This document shows, one piece after another, positions 6,919 through 15,813 of a stretch of DNA of 40,915 bases. Source of the DNA: JABCPH02 sp963524305 (lineage in GTDB: Bacteria > Fusobacteriota > Fusobacteriia > Fusobacteriales > Leptotrichiaceae). The notes beneath the pieces were generated by a model. It was not told the DNA's origin. It worked only from the letters and a program-made list of their open reading frames with translations, and ran no database searches. The DNA is taken from NCBI GenBank assembly GCA_963524305.1, contig CAURGH010000016.1:1-40915 (forward strand). Direction: 5' to 3'. The position numbers and the translations under genes are program-made. Positions within the stretch are counted from its first letter, which is position 1, and every line of letters begins with the position of its first letter.

Positions 6919-7413
6919 ATGAAAAAATTCTTATTATTTATAATGATGTTATTTTCAGTGACTGTTTTTGCAGGAACTGTTAATGCAAAAGTTACAAATA
7001 AAATCAATTTTGGGATTTCTCCAAAAGAATTGCAAAATATTATAAAAAGTGAGCCATTATCAAATTCGCATGATAATGGAAATTATGCTGTTTATTATTT
7101 TGTAAATGTGGAAGATCCGTTGGGTGTAAAAAGAGAGTTAAATAGTTTTGCTTTTTCTGATAATCAGTTGTTTTCGGCAGTTTTTGATTCGGCTACGACG
7201 GATGAAGAACATGCAAAAATAATTGAGGATTACAAGAAAAATGCGAGTAAAGTTTTGAAGGAAAAATTGAATGTGAAAGAGCGAAAAGGAGGATTATTGT
7301 TGTATAATTCAAAAAAATTGATAGAAATATATAGAATTATGGATCATACTTTTATTACATCTGCTCTTTATGATTCTGAAAAATTGGATGAGATTTTGAG
7401 TGATTATGAATAA
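6919..7413 (+). CDS. Secreted hypothetical protein
   Basis: A 164-residue protein with a clear signal peptide (MKKFLLFIMMLFSVTVFAGTVNA, then cleavage before KVTN). The start at 6919 is preferred over an upstream ATG at 6904 because GAGGAG sits at 6905-6910, inside the longer version and at good spacing from 6919. The mature part begins INFGISPKELQNIIKSEP, a pattern seen in small periplasmic proteins that resemble BamE/SmpA-like folds, but I cannot assign a family. It stands alone, with a hairpin terminator downstream. Confidence 0.75.
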   Translation: MKKFLLFIMMLFSVTVFAGTVNAKVTNKINFGISPKELQNIIKSEPLSNSHDNGNYAVYYFVNVEDPLGVKRELNSFAFSDNQLFSAVFDSATTDEEHAKIIEDYKKNASKVLKEKLNVKERKGGLLLYNSKKLIEIYRIMDHTFITSALYDSEKLDEILSDYE

Positions 7414-7438
7414 GTTTTGTTTTTAGAATTTGATAAAA

Positions 7439-7483
7439 GAAAAAAGCTGTATTTGAATTAATTTTCATTTGCAGTTTTTTTAT
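7439..7483 (+). terminator. Terminator after the secreted hypothetical gene
   Basis: Imperfect stem: AAAAAAGCTGTATTTGAA at 7439-7456 against TTCATTTGCAGTTTTTTT at 7464-7481, ending in a run of T. Confidence 0.65.
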
Positions 7484-7560
7484 ATCATTGTATTTTCAAA
7501 CCATGTGTGCTAATATTAAGATGTTATAATATCAAATCTATAAAAGAAAGGAAAACGTTC

Positions 7561-8790
7561 ATGTTAAAAAATATAAAAGAAAGTTATCAGCATTCATATT
7601 TTCTGTATTTAAAATTGATAATAGCAGGTATTATTATTGGTCTTATCGTTGGAATAATTGATACGATTTTTGGAAGAGGATTGCTTTTAATTGGAGATAT
7701 TCGGAAGGAATATTTGTATTATTTTGTGCCTTTTCTGGCTTTGGCAGGACTTTTGATTGTTTTTATTTATCAAAAATTTGCTGGGAAGACTGGCAAGGGG
7801 ATGGGACTAATTTTTGAAGTTGGGCACGGGACTGAGAAAGAGATTCCTTTGAGACTTATTCCGATTGTGACGATTGCGACTTGGATTACGCATTTGTTTG
7901 GAGGAAGTGCTGGGCGTGAAGGAGTTGCTGTGCAGCTTGGAGCGACGCTTTCCCATAGATTTAATAAGTACTTTAATTTTCCTGATAAGTCTAAAGTCTT
8001 TTTGGTAACAGGAATGGCGGCAGGTTTTGGTGGATTGTTTCAAACACCGATTGCAGCGTTATTTTTTGGTTTAGAAGTTTTAGCATTGGGGAATTTGCAG
8101 CTATATGCTTTGCTTCCAGCAGTTGTTGCAGCATTTACTGCTAGCTGGACTTCATCTTTTTTAGGACTGGAAAAGTTTACTCACATTGTAAATACAAATT
8201 TGTCAATAACTCCAATGACATTTGTAAAATTTGCAATTTTAGGAATAATTTTTGGAATTGCTGGAAATTTATTTGTTTATTTACAAAGTTTCTTGAAAAA
8301 ATTTGCTGCAGAAAAAATTAAAAATCCATATTATCGAATTTTTATTATTGGAATTTTTCTTAGCGTAATACTTTTATTATTGCACGAAGGTCGATATACA
8401 GGGCTTGGAACAAATTTAATTGAAAACAGTTTTTCAGGGAAACAAATTTTTGGATATGACTGGATATTAAAATTACTATTGACGACATTGACATTGGCTG
8501 CTGGATTTCAAGGTGGAGAAGTGACACCACTATTTTCAATTGGGGCTTCGTTGGGTGTTGTGATAGCGATTTTTTTTGGACTTCCGATTGAATTTGTTGC
8601 AGCTGCAGGTTATATCAGTGTATTTGGAAGTGCGACAAATACTTTACTGGCACCAATTTTTATTGGCGGAGAAGTTTTTGGATTTAATAATTTGCCATTT
8701 TTTGTAATAATTGTGATTTTTGCTTATTTGGTTAATCGGAAAATATCGACTTATGGATTGCAAAAAAATTATTTTGAAGAAATTGGGTAA
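7561..8790 (+). CDS. CLC-family transporter, probable fluoride/proton antiporter (CLC-F type)
   Basis: A 409-residue inner-membrane CLC protein with about ten hydrophobic segments and no CBS domains. ATG 7561 follows AAAGAAAGG; the longer frame from 7507 lacks a ribosome site. Diagnostic positions: the first selectivity loop reads GKGMGLIFE with Met81, not GSGIPE; the gating glutamate is Glu120 in GREGVAVQ; the later loop is GGEVTPLF with Glu320 and Thr322; a late tyrosine is Tyr398. As I recall, the fluoride exporter CLC-Eca uses Met79, Glu118, Glu318, Thr320 and Tyr396, so all five align with a constant offset of two. Role: fluoride expulsion driven by protons. I see no fluoride riboswitch in the 146-base leader; TATAAT at 7525-7530 is a possible -10 box. 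Confidence 0.85.
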   Translation: MLKNIKESYQHSYFLYLKLIIAGIIIGLIVGIIDTIFGRGLLLIGDIRKEYLYYFVPFLALAGLLIVFIYQKFAGKTGKGMGLIFEVGHGTEKEIPLRLIPIVTIATWITHLFGGSAGREGVAVQLGATLSHRFNKYFNFPDKSKVFLVTGMAAGFGGLFQTPIAALFFGLEVLALGNLQLYALLPAVVAAFTASWTSSFLGLEKFTHIVNTNLSITPMTFVKFAILGIIFGIAGNLFVYLQSFLKKFAAEKIKNPYYRIFIIGIFLSVILLLLHEGRYTGLGTNLIENSFSGKQIFGYDWILKLLLTTLTLAAGFQGGEVTPLFSIGASLGVVIAIFFGLPIEFVAAAGYISVFGSATNTLLAPIFIGGEVFGFNNLPFFVIIVIFAYLVNRKISTYGLQKNYFEEIG

Positions 8791-9013
8791 TTGATAAATA
8801 ATGAAATAAAAATATGGAATTAAGGTAAAAATATAGATTAATATATAGAAATTTTGTATAATACACGTAAAATATAGGAATCGTAATCGTCTACAATGAT
8901 AAATTAATTTTAAGGTTATAACTATTTAGGGATAATTGTAAAAGATAAAATTATAGAAATTAAGGTTACAGATTTTTATAAATAATATGAAAGTGAAATA
9001 ATAAGGAGAAAAA

Positions 9014-9376
9014 ATGAAAAAAGTATTTGGAATTTTATTGATTGGATTATTATCAATGTCGTTGGAAGCGCATAGTAAGGATGTGAGTAGAAAGGTAACA
9101 AAACCAGTAGGAATAGAGCAGAATGTTTCTATTAAAAATAATGAAAATAAAGATTTAAATGAAGATTTTCCTGAACAAAAAATGATTGGAATGGCTAATC
9201 CTGCTTCGGTTTATTGTGTGGAACAAGGTGGCGAGTCGATTATAAAACAGGATAAAGATGGAAGTGAATATGGAATTTGTAAATTTAAGGATGGAAAAGA
9301 AGTTGATGAATGGGAATTTTATAGAAAAAACCATGATTTGACAGAAAAAGGAGTTCCTGAAAATAATAAAAAATAG
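9014..9376 (+). CDS. Secreted DUF333 protein (putative hemolysin annotation)
   Basis: A 120-residue protein with a signal peptide (MKKVFGILLIGLLSMSLEAHS). The DUF333 block lies at about 58-105: GMANPASVYCVEQGG, a DGSEYGICKFKDGK stretch and DEWEFYR. The two cysteines (VYC and GIC) are the conserved pair of this domain. DUF333 proteins are small cell-envelope proteins of unknown role; the 'hemolysin' label in databases is weakly founded. AAGGAG precedes ATG 9014. A hairpin terminator follows at once, so the gene is monocistronic. Confidence 0.85.
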   Translation: MKKVFGILLIGLLSMSLEAHSKDVSRKVTKPVGIEQNVSIKNNENKDLNEDFPEQKMIGMANPASVYCVEQGGESIIKQDKDGSEYGICKFKDGKEVDEWEFYRKNHDLTEKGVPENNKK

Positions 9377-9387
9377 TAGAAATGTAG

Positions 9388-9418
9388 AAGGTGACTGTTT
9401 GAAAGCAGTTGCCTTTTT
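9388..9418 (+). terminator. Terminator of the DUF333 gene
   Basis: AAGGTGACTG (9388-9397) pairs with CAGTTGCCTT (9406-9415), with two G-U pairs, followed by TTT. Confidence 0.8.
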
Positions 9419-9544
9419 AAAATATACTACAAAATACTAATGTATTATTTTTCAATTTATGATATAATTAAAGGAAAAAATACAATAAACAATTTTGAGA
9501 ATAAAAATTTGTAATTGTGAAAAAATAAAACAGGGAGCATTCTT

Positions 9545-10717
9545 ATGTGTGAAAAAAATGATATAGATTTGAATGAAGTGAGAAACAGGATAGATTTGAT
9601 AGATGATCAATTAGTTAAATTGTTAGAAGAACGACTTCATATTGTGCAAGAAGTAGCATTGTTTAAGAAAAGAACAGGTAAAAAAATTTTTGATGAAATG
9701 CGTGAGAAAGAAGTTGTTATAAAAAATTTAAAAAAAGTTCAAAATGAAGAATTGAAACATTATATTGAGATTATTTTTAAAGATATAATGGATTCTAGTA
9801 AAGAATATCAAAAATTTAGGATTGGAAGTACTCGAGAGTATGTTAATGAGTTGGAATTTAAAGATAAACGGATTGGTTATACAGGAGTTCCAGGTTCATA
9901 TGCATATGAAGTTTTGATTAATTTGTTAAAAAATAATACAAAGGATCATAGCGATATAAAGGAAAGTAATATTTTAAATTTTAATTCACATACTGAATTA
10001 GTAAAGGCTGTTCATAATAATGAATTAGATTTTGCGATTTTGCCGATTGAAAATTCGATTGTTGGAGAAGTGCGGGATAGTATTGATTTGATTAATAAAA
10101 AAAATATTTATATAATAGGAGAGGTTCAGCATAAGATTGAACACAATTTGTTGGGTGTGAAAGGTAGTAAAATCGAGGATATAAAGAGAGTTTATTCGCA
10201 TGAACAGGCTTTGATGCAATGTTCTGAGTTTTTACAAAAACATCCTGATTGGAAGACAGAAAAAATGACAAATACAGCTTTAAGTGCAAAATATATTTCT
10301 GAAAAAAATGATGTGACAAATGCTTGTATTGCAAATATGAATACAAAAGAAATGTACGATTTAGAGTTGTTGGCTCCAAATATCAATAATACGCAAGAAA
10401 ATTATACGAGATTTTTTGTAATTTCAAATAAAAATGTAGTAATTGATGGCAGTGATAAAATTAGTTTAGTTACAAGTACTAAAAACGAGTCTGGATCGTT
10501 GGTTAATTTGTTACAAATATTTTATGAATATGGCTTAAATATGGTTAATTTGAAATCAAGACCTAGAGTGACTAAACCTTGGGAATATTATTTTTATATT
10601 GATTTTGAAGGGAATATGAAGGATGTGAAAGTTCAGGAAGCATTGGAAAAAATGAGAGAAAAATCTACATATTTACAAATTTTAGGAAATTACAAGGTTT
10701 ATAATTTAAATTTGTAA
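9545..10717 (+). CDS. pheA: Bifunctional chorismate mutase / prephenate dehydratase
   Basis: A 390-residue enzyme that turns chorismate into prephenate and then phenylpyruvate, the phenylalanine branch. Residues about 8-90 are an AroQ-type chorismate mutase (EVRNRIDLIDDQLVKLLEERL, with basic VALFKKRTGK). About 108-300 is the dehydratase domain (KRIGYTGVPGSYAYE; ILPIENSIVGEVRDSIDLI; NYTRFFVIS, the threonine-containing catalytic motif). About 308-385 is an ACT domain (ESGSLVNLL, LKSRPRV) expected to bind phenylalanine for feedback. GGGAGC precedes ATG 9545 and a TATAAT lies at 9463-9468. It heads the aromatic gene run. Confidence 0.95.
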   Translation: MCEKNDIDLNEVRNRIDLIDDQLVKLLEERLHIVQEVALFKKRTGKKIFDEMREKEVVIKNLKKVQNEELKHYIEIIFKDIMDSSKEYQKFRIGSTREYVNELEFKDKRIGYTGVPGSYAYEVLINLLKNNTKDHSDIKESNILNFNSHTELVKAVHNNELDFAILPIENSIVGEVRDSIDLINKKNIYIIGEVQHKIEHNLLGVKGSKIEDIKRVYSHEQALMQCSEFLQKHPDWKTEKMTNTALSAKYISEKNDVTNACIANMNTKEMYDLELLAPNINNTQENYTRFFVISNKNVVIDGSDKISLVTSTKNESGSLVNLLQIFYEYGLNMVNLKSRPRVTKPWEYYFYIDFEGNMKDVKVQEALEKMREKSTYLQILGNYKVYNLNL

Positions 10718-10878
10718 TTGAAATTTAGCGGTTATTTTTAAAATTTTATGAAATAACAAAAAATTAAATCATAAATATTATATATTTGTAAAAAGTTGTG
10801 AAAGATATTAAATATGATGAAAATACTATTTTATGAATATAAAAGATATATAATATGAATATAAAAAAGAGAGAAAAA

Positions 10879-11598
10879 ATGAGATTAGATAAATTTTTAG
10901 CAAATTCTGGTATTGGGACTAGAAAAGAAGTAAAGGAACTATTGAAAAAAAGGTTGATTAAGGTGAATGATGAGATTGTTAAAGATGGAAAAGTTCACAT
11001 TAATGAAAATGAGGATACTGTAAAATATAAGGATGAAATAATATCTTACAAAAAGTTTGTTTATATAATGTTGAATAAGCCTAATGGCGTGATTTCTGCG
11101 ACTGAGGATAAAGTTCATAAGACGGTTATTGATTTGCTTGGTGATGAGTATCGGACTTTTGAGGTTTTTCCTGTTGGGCGGTTAGATATTGATACTGAAG
11201 GGTTGCTGTTGTTGACAAATGACGGACTTCTTTCGCATAATTTATTATCGCCGAATAAGCATGTTGATAAAAAATATTATGTGGAATTGGAAAAATTACT
11301 TACAGAAACAGACATTGCAAAATTGGAAAATGGTGTGGAATTGAAGGATTTTACGACAAAAGATGCCAAAGTGGAAATCATTGAAAATAGTGAGGAATCT
11401 CACAAAATAAGGGTTTATATTACAATTAGTGAAGGTAAATTTCATCAAGTAAAAAGAATGTTTAAGGCAGTGGGAAATGAAGTGAAATATTTGAAGCGAG
11501 TAAAAATGGGTACTTTAGCGCTTGATGAAAACTTGAAATTAGGTGAATATAGAGAATTAACTGAAGATGAATTAACAAAATTAAAGGAGAATTTTTAA
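10879..11598 (+). CDS. rsuA: 16S rRNA pseudouridine synthase, RsuA family
   Basis: About 239 residues from ATG 10879. The S4 RNA-binding domain (MRLDKFLANSGIGTRKEVKELLKK, VNDEIVKDGKV) covers about 1-60. The synthase domain holds the catalytic aspartate in VGRLDIDTEGLLLLTNDG, then KKYYV and ISEGKFHQVKRMFKAVGN. RsuA modifies U516 of 16S rRNA. The frame could be extended to ATG 10855, but 10879 gives the usual family N-terminus. aroE starts two bases after the stop, so the two are co-transcribed. RluB/YtzG relatives cannot be fully excluded. Confidence 0.9.
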   Translation: MRLDKFLANSGIGTRKEVKELLKKRLIKVNDEIVKDGKVHINENEDTVKYKDEIISYKKFVYIMLNKPNGVISATEDKVHKTVIDLLGDEYRTFEVFPVGRLDIDTEGLLLLTNDGLLSHNLLSPNKHVDKKYYVELEKLLTETDIAKLENGVELKDFTTKDAKVEIIENSEESHKIRVYITISEGKFHQVKRMFKAVGNEVKYLKRVKMGTLALDENLKLGEYRELTEDELTKLKENF

Positions 11599-11599
11599 A

Positions 11600-12415
11600 A
11601 TGAAAAAATACGGACTTTTAGGAGAAAAATTAGGACATAGTTTTTCAAAAGAAATACATGAAATATTTTTTGGGTTAACAAATAGAGATGCAAAATATGA
11701 TTTGATAGAAAAAGAAATGTCGGAAATTCCCGCATTATTGGATGAAGTTAGAGAAGGAAAATATTTAGGAATAAATGTGACAATTCCTTATAAAGTTGAA
11801 GTAATGAAATATTTAGATGAGATTTCACCAATTGCTAAAAAAATTGGAGCAGTGAATACTGTAAAATATGAAAATGGGAAATTAATTGGAGATAATAGTG
11901 ATTATTTTGGATTTTTGAGGACATTGGAATTAAATGATATTGATGTAAATGAAAAGAAAGTGTTGGTCTTGGGGACTGGTGGAGCTTCAAAAGCAATTTA
12001 CAATGTCTTAATTGATAAAGGTGCAGATATTATTTATCTAGCAACAATTTTGGATAATGATACCTTTAAGATTAGAGAAGAAGATAGATTAATAAGATAT
12101 TCTGGAATAAGAAATTTGAGAGATATTGAGTTAATCGTGAACTGTACACCAGTTGGAATGTTTCCGCAAGTGGATGCGTGTCCGTTGGAAGATGTAAATA
12201 TTATTAATACAAATGCTGTTGTTGATATTGTTTACAATCCTGAAGAAACAGTTCTTATGAAAAAATATAGATTGAGAAATACAAAAACAGCAAATGGGTT
12301 GATGATGTTAATCTCTCAAGCGATAAAATCTGAAGAAATTTGGAATGGAGAAGAATACGATAAAGAAATTTTGGATACAATTTACAAAAAATTATCTGAA
12401 AAATTGTATAAATAA
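11600..12415 (+). CDS. aroE: Shikimate dehydrogenase
   Basis: A 271-residue NADPH-dependent enzyme reducing 3-dehydroshikimate to shikimate. Shikimate-binding Ser14 and Ser16 lie in LGHSFS, the catalytic Lys65 in NVTIPYKVEV and Asp101 in GDNSDYFGF; the dinucleotide loop GTGGASKA is at about 125-132. The C-terminal NGLMMLISQA is also typical. AAAGGAG in the end of rsuA serves as the ribosome site. Together with pheA, aroK and aroQ it supplies the aromatic pathway encoded in this segment. Confidence 0.95.
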   Translation: MKKYGLLGEKLGHSFSKEIHEIFFGLTNRDAKYDLIEKEMSEIPALLDEVREGKYLGINVTIPYKVEVMKYLDEISPIAKKIGAVNTVKYENGKLIGDNSDYFGFLRTLELNDIDVNEKKVLVLGTGGASKAIYNVLIDKGADIIYLATILDNDTFKIREEDRLIRYSGIRNLRDIELIVNCTPVGMFPQVDACPLEDVNIINTNAVVDIVYNPEETVLMKKYRLRNTKTANGLMMLISQAIKSEEIWNGEEYDKEILDTIYKKLSEKLYK

Positions 12416-12472
12416 TTGTAAGTAAAAAAATAGAAACTTTTATAAACTGGAAAAATAAAAAAGGAGATTTTG

Positions 12473-13300
12473 ATGAAAAAAATTATAACAGGAGTTTTAA
12501 TATTGGGAGCAACGAATTTGATGGCGATTACGAATCAAGAAATGATTGATTCAGGAACTAAAATGCAAGAAGATATTTTTCAGAAATATTTTAAAGTGAA
12601 CACAAATTCTAAAATGAAAAAAGATGTTAATGTTTTGAGTGCGATGTATTCCGAAATATTATCAAAAATGTATCAGCAAAATAGATCACTTTATGAAACT
12701 GAATTTTCTAAAGCACAAGGTAAGAAGAGATCATTATTTAGAGAAATGTATGCTTATTATACTGATTATGTGGATGAATATTCAAAATTTTCTAAAGATT
12801 CTTTAGCGATACTATTACCAGATCAAGGAGATTTTCAAGCGTATTATTATACAAATACATTCATGTTGTTAGAAACATTTAATTTGAATATGAATACTTA
12901 TTTGGAAGCCTTAAAAGATAGAAAAACATTGGATGAAAATATAAAAACTGTTAATAATTATTTGTATCATAGAGGAGATTCTAAAACTTTAGAAGATTAT
13001 GAAAAAATGTCAAGTCAAGAAATGAAGGCACTTGTTGATGCAGAATATGTAAAATTAAATAATAAAATTGATACAGAATTAAGTAAAAAAATGTCTGAAG
13101 GAATAAAACAAAGACAAGGAAATTCGATAAAATCTAGTTTAAAGAGATTAGAAAAAATGTACGATAAGTATGATGAGAAATTTTCAGAGTATATTGATGG
13201 AACTTCATTGAGTTCTCAAGAAAAAGAGAAAATAAAAAAATTAGTTAAGTTTGAAACGATTTCAAATATAAAATTTATGACAGAATCTTTAGGAAAATAG
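12473..13300 (+). CDS. Secreted helical protein of unknown function
   Basis: A 275-residue protein with signal peptide MKKIITGVLILGATNLMA and predicted cleavage before ITNQ. AAGGAG at 12461-12466 selects ATG 12473 over the TTG three bases upstream. The mature part is strongly helical and charged (KRSLFREMYAYYTDYVDEYSKF; SLKRLEKMYDKYDEKFSEY), without cysteines or recognisable enzymatic motifs. It sits inside the aromatic operon, 57 bases after aroE. I do not recognise a family; a periplasmic coiled structural or chaperone-like role is only a guess. Confidence 0.75.
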   Translation: MKKIITGVLILGATNLMAITNQEMIDSGTKMQEDIFQKYFKVNTNSKMKKDVNVLSAMYSEILSKMYQQNRSLYETEFSKAQGKKRSLFREMYAYYTDYVDEYSKFSKDSLAILLPDQGDFQAYYYTNTFMLLETFNLNMNTYLEALKDRKTLDENIKTVNNYLYHRGDSKTLEDYEKMSSQEMKALVDAEYVKLNNKIDTELSKKMSEGIKQRQGNSIKSSLKRLEKMYDKYDEKFSEYIDGTSLSSQEKEKIKKLVKFETISNIKFMTESLGK

Positions 13301-13332
13301 TAAAAAATAAGAACAGAAGGAGAATTAAGAAA

Positions 13333-14085
13333 TTGGATAAAAGATCAGAAAAATTAAAAATGATAGGTAATGAAAAAATTTTGACGGATTTTAATTTAAG
13401 AGTATATGATCAGTTGGATGATTTTGCCTCAGAAGTGTTAAGACCAGAAAAATTGATAGATTATGTTACAGCTAGAAGAGAATATTTATTTGATTCAGAA
13501 GAAAGCGTGAAAAAATATTTTACAGAAGATGATTTGGAAGGAGAAAAAATCAATACGTTTGGTGATTTTTATTATCATTATTTAATGAAATATAGTCACG
13601 GATATTTGTATAAATTTGGTGGAAAAGGGTTTACTGATGGATTGAAAAATTTGATCAAAGAAGAAGGAATTGATTTAGAAGATTTGGATATCAATTGGGA
13701 AAATATTAAAAAGAAAGAAGACCTTTATGAAGAATCTTTGATTGATATTTTGTATTCAATGTTGAGTTATGAATTAAATAAAAAAGGATATGAAATTTTT
13801 GGAATTAATATGGGTTATGAATCAGTGATTTATTATGTAGTTACTCAAGATGTTTATGATCGTATTAATAAGGATTCAGAACTATTTAGAATCTTTGATT
13901 TATCATTATTAGAAGGAATTTATGATGAAATTTATGAAGTTGAAGAAGATATAAATTCTAATCTTGTGGAAGTTGGAGATTTTTTAGAAAAAAAAGTAGA
14001 TGGGTATCATACATTGAAAGTGGATAAAAATTATAACACATTAATTGAAAATGTAGATGAAGATAAGTTAAAAATAATTTTATAA
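13333..14085 (+). CDS. Hypothetical acidic cytoplasmic protein
   Basis: A 250-residue, very acidic protein (runs such as DLEDLDINWENIKKKEDLYEE and EEDINSNLVEVGDF) with no signal peptide. It starts at TTG 13333, with GGAG at 13319-13322 upstream. The middle contains INMGYESVIYYVVTQDVYDRI, which has the look of a beta strand and helix from a SUKH- or DUF6630-like fold, but I cannot assign it. It lies between the secreted protein at 12473 and a DUF4250 gene with short gaps, so it is probably in the same transcript. Confidence 0.65.
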   Translation: MDKRSEKLKMIGNEKILTDFNLRVYDQLDDFASEVLRPEKLIDYVTARREYLFDSEESVKKYFTEDDLEGEKINTFGDFYYHYLMKYSHGYLYKFGGKGFTDGLKNLIKEEGIDLEDLDINWENIKKKEDLYEESLIDILYSMLSYELNKKGYEIFGINMGYESVIYYVVTQDVYDRINKDSELFRIFDLSLLEGIYDEIYEVEEDINSNLVEVGDFLEKKVDGYHTLKVDKNYNTLIENVDEDKLKIIL

Positions 14086-14103
14086 TTTGAGAAAGGAGAT
14101 TTA

Positions 14104-14292
14104 ATGATTAATTTTGAAACAAAAGATATAAATATGTTACTGAGTATGTTAAATATGAAACTAAGAGATGAATTTTCAAGTTTGTCAAGTCTGACTAGTT
14201 ATTATAATGTAAACAAAGAGGATTTGTTAGAAAAAATGAAAGCGAACGGTTATGAATATATTGAAAATGGTAATCAATTTAAGAGAATTTAA
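14104..14292 (+). CDS. DUF4250 small protein
   Basis: A 62-residue protein matching the DUF4250 pattern: INMLLSMLNMKLRDEFSSLSSLTSYY, then EDLLEKMKANGYEYIENGNQF. These short proteins are common in Clostridia and Fusobacteria, and the first half looks like a small helix-turn-helix; the role is unknown. GAAAGGAG precedes ATG 14104, 18 bases after the previous stop. Confidence 0.8.
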   Translation: MINFETKDINMLLSMLNMKLRDEFSSLSSLTSYYNVNKEDLLEKMKANGYEYIENGNQFKRI

Positions 14293-14325
14293 ATAAGAGA
14301 AAAAATACTAGGGAAAGGAGATAAA

Positions 14326-14823
14326 ATGAAAAATATAGTTTTAATCGGGATGCCTGCTAGTGGAAAAAGTACGATTGGTAAAATGTTGGCAGATAAAATA
14401 AAACATGAATACTATGATGCGGATAATTATCTTGAAAAGCGAGAAAATAGGGAAATAAGTGATATTTTTGCAAAAGATGGAGAAGATTATTTTAGAAATT
14501 TGGAAACAAAATATTTAGATGAACTTTCTAAAAAGGAAAATATTATAATTTCTACAGGCGGGGGAGCAGTAAAGCGAAAAGAGAATATTGATTTACTGAA
14601 AAAAAATGGAATAGTAATTTTTTTGAATAGAAAAATTGAAGATATTGCTAAAGAAAATCATAAAAATAGACCACTTCTTCAAGATATAAATAATCTTGAA
14701 AAATTATATTTTGAAAGAATTGATTTATATAATAGATATGCAGATATTGTTGTGGAAAATGATGATACTTTGGAAAATGTTGTAAAAAAGATAATAAAAG
14801 AATTGGAAAATAAAAACTTTTAG
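14326..14823 (+). CDS. aroK: Shikimate kinase
   Basis: A 165-residue cytoplasmic kinase phosphorylating shikimate at O3 with ATP. Walker A GMPASGKST lies at 8-16. Shikimate-binding residues are visible as Asp31/Asp33 in YYDADNYLE, Arg57 in DYFRNLE, and the GGG triplet at 78-80 (ISTGGGAV). The lid arginine is in KNRPLL. GGAAAGGAG precedes ATG 14326, and aroQ follows after 23 bases. Confidence 0.95.
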   Translation: MKNIVLIGMPASGKSTIGKMLADKIKHEYYDADNYLEKRENREISDIFAKDGEDYFRNLETKYLDELSKKENIIISTGGGAVKRKENIDLLKKNGIVIFLNRKIEDIAKENHKNRPLLQDINNLEKLYFERIDLYNRYADIVVENDDTLENVVKKIIKELENKNF

Positions 14824-14846
14824 AGTAGTTTTGGAAAGGAAAGAGA

Positions 14847-15290
14847 ATGAAACAGATATTAGTGATAAATGGGCCTAATTTGAATTTTTTAGGAATTAGA
14901 GAAAAAGGGATTTACGGAGATGATGATTATAAAAGTGTTTGTAATTATATAAAGGACAGTTTTCAAGGTAAAAATTTGAAAATAGAAATTTTGCAATCTA
15001 ATTCGGAAGGTAAAATAATTGATTTTTTACAAATGGCGTATCATAACCAAATGGATGGAGTTGTAATAAACCCTGGAGCGTACACACATTACAGCTATGC
15101 TATTCATGATGCAATAAAATCAATTTCTATACCGACAGTGGAAGTTCATTTGAGCAATATACATGAAAGAGAAGATTTTAGAAAAATATCTGTGACTTCT
15201 CCAGCCTGTGTAAAACAAATTTATGGAAAAGGGAAAGAAGGTTACATAGAGGCAATAAATTTTTTATTGAATGATGTAATTGGGAAATAG
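14847..15290 (+). CDS. aroQ: Type II 3-dehydroquinate dehydratase
   Basis: A 147-residue enzyme that dehydrates 3-dehydroquinate to 3-dehydroshikimate. Family marks: NGPNLNFLGIRE at the N-terminus, the catalytic tyrosine Tyr23 in GIYG, SNSEGKIIDFL, NPGAYTHYSYAIHDA, and the histidine motif VEVHLSNIHERE. The class II enzyme is a dodecamer. GGAAAGGAAAG precedes ATG 14847. The earlier steps (aroA, aroB, aroC, aroF/G) are not in the window, so the pathway genes are split. Confidence 0.95.
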   Translation: MKQILVINGPNLNFLGIREKGIYGDDDYKSVCNYIKDSFQGKNLKIEILQSNSEGKIIDFLQMAYHNQMDGVVINPGAYTHYSYAIHDAIKSISIPTVEVHLSNIHEREDFRKISVTSPACVKQIYGKGKEGYIEAINFLLNDVIGK

Positions 15291-15347
15291 GTTTTATTTA
15301 AATATACGGAATAAAAATTATTTAGAATAGGAGATAATAGTAGAAAT

Positions 15348-15785
15348 ATGGATGTAAAGTATGATAAAAGTGTTGATATTTGTAAAGTAGCAATACGAAT
15401 GTCCATTTCTTCAAGAGAAGAAGAAAGAAAGCTTGTGAAAGAATATGCTAAAGAAGGTGTAAAAACAGCTGCTGTTGATGTAGGAGGTGTAATACCTAAT
15501 TCAAGATTTAAGTTCATTGAAAGTGCATTATTAGCTGCAAAGAGGAATAACTTGATTCAAGATAGGCATATCCACGATGGAGCAGTTATCGGAGCCGTAA
15601 GAGAAGCAATGAATCAAATTGAAAGTAATATCAATGGATTAAGTGTTGGTGGGAAGATAGGAATTGCACGTTACGGAGAACATTTAGCTGTTGCAATTTT
15701 TTTAAGCGTCGGAATATTACAATTTAATGAGGTTATAAGTGCTGTTGCACATCGTTCAATAGCAATTTTAGAAGAAGAAAAATAA
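15348..15785 (+). CDS. HutP-family RNA-binding regulator
   Basis: A 145-residue protein resembling Bacillus HutP, the histidine- and Mg-dependent RNA antiterminator of the hut operon. The shared layout is MSISSREEERKLVKEYAKEGVKTAAVDVG, then FIESALLAAKRNNLI, histidines at 74 and 76, a NGLSVGGKIGIARYG core and a late histidine (His135 in AVAHRSI). Several positions that coordinate Mg in HutP are histidines, and candidates exist here. AGGAGA lies 13 bases before ATG 15348, a rather long gap. No histidine-use genes are near, so its target RNA is unknown. Confidence 0.75.
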   Translation: MDVKYDKSVDICKVAIRMSISSREEERKLVKEYAKEGVKTAAVDVGGVIPNSRFKFIESALLAAKRNNLIQDRHIHDGAVIGAVREAMNQIESNINGLSVGGKIGIARYGEHLAVAIFLSVGILQFNEVISAVAHRSIAILEEEK

Positions 15786-15813
15786 CATTTAAGGAAGGTG
15801 TTACATAAAAGAT

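Noticed and set aside
7414..7560. Fluoride riboswitch ahead of the CLC gene
   Set aside because: I looked for the crcB-motif signatures (GGNGATGG near the start and the conserved downstream pairing) and could not find them.
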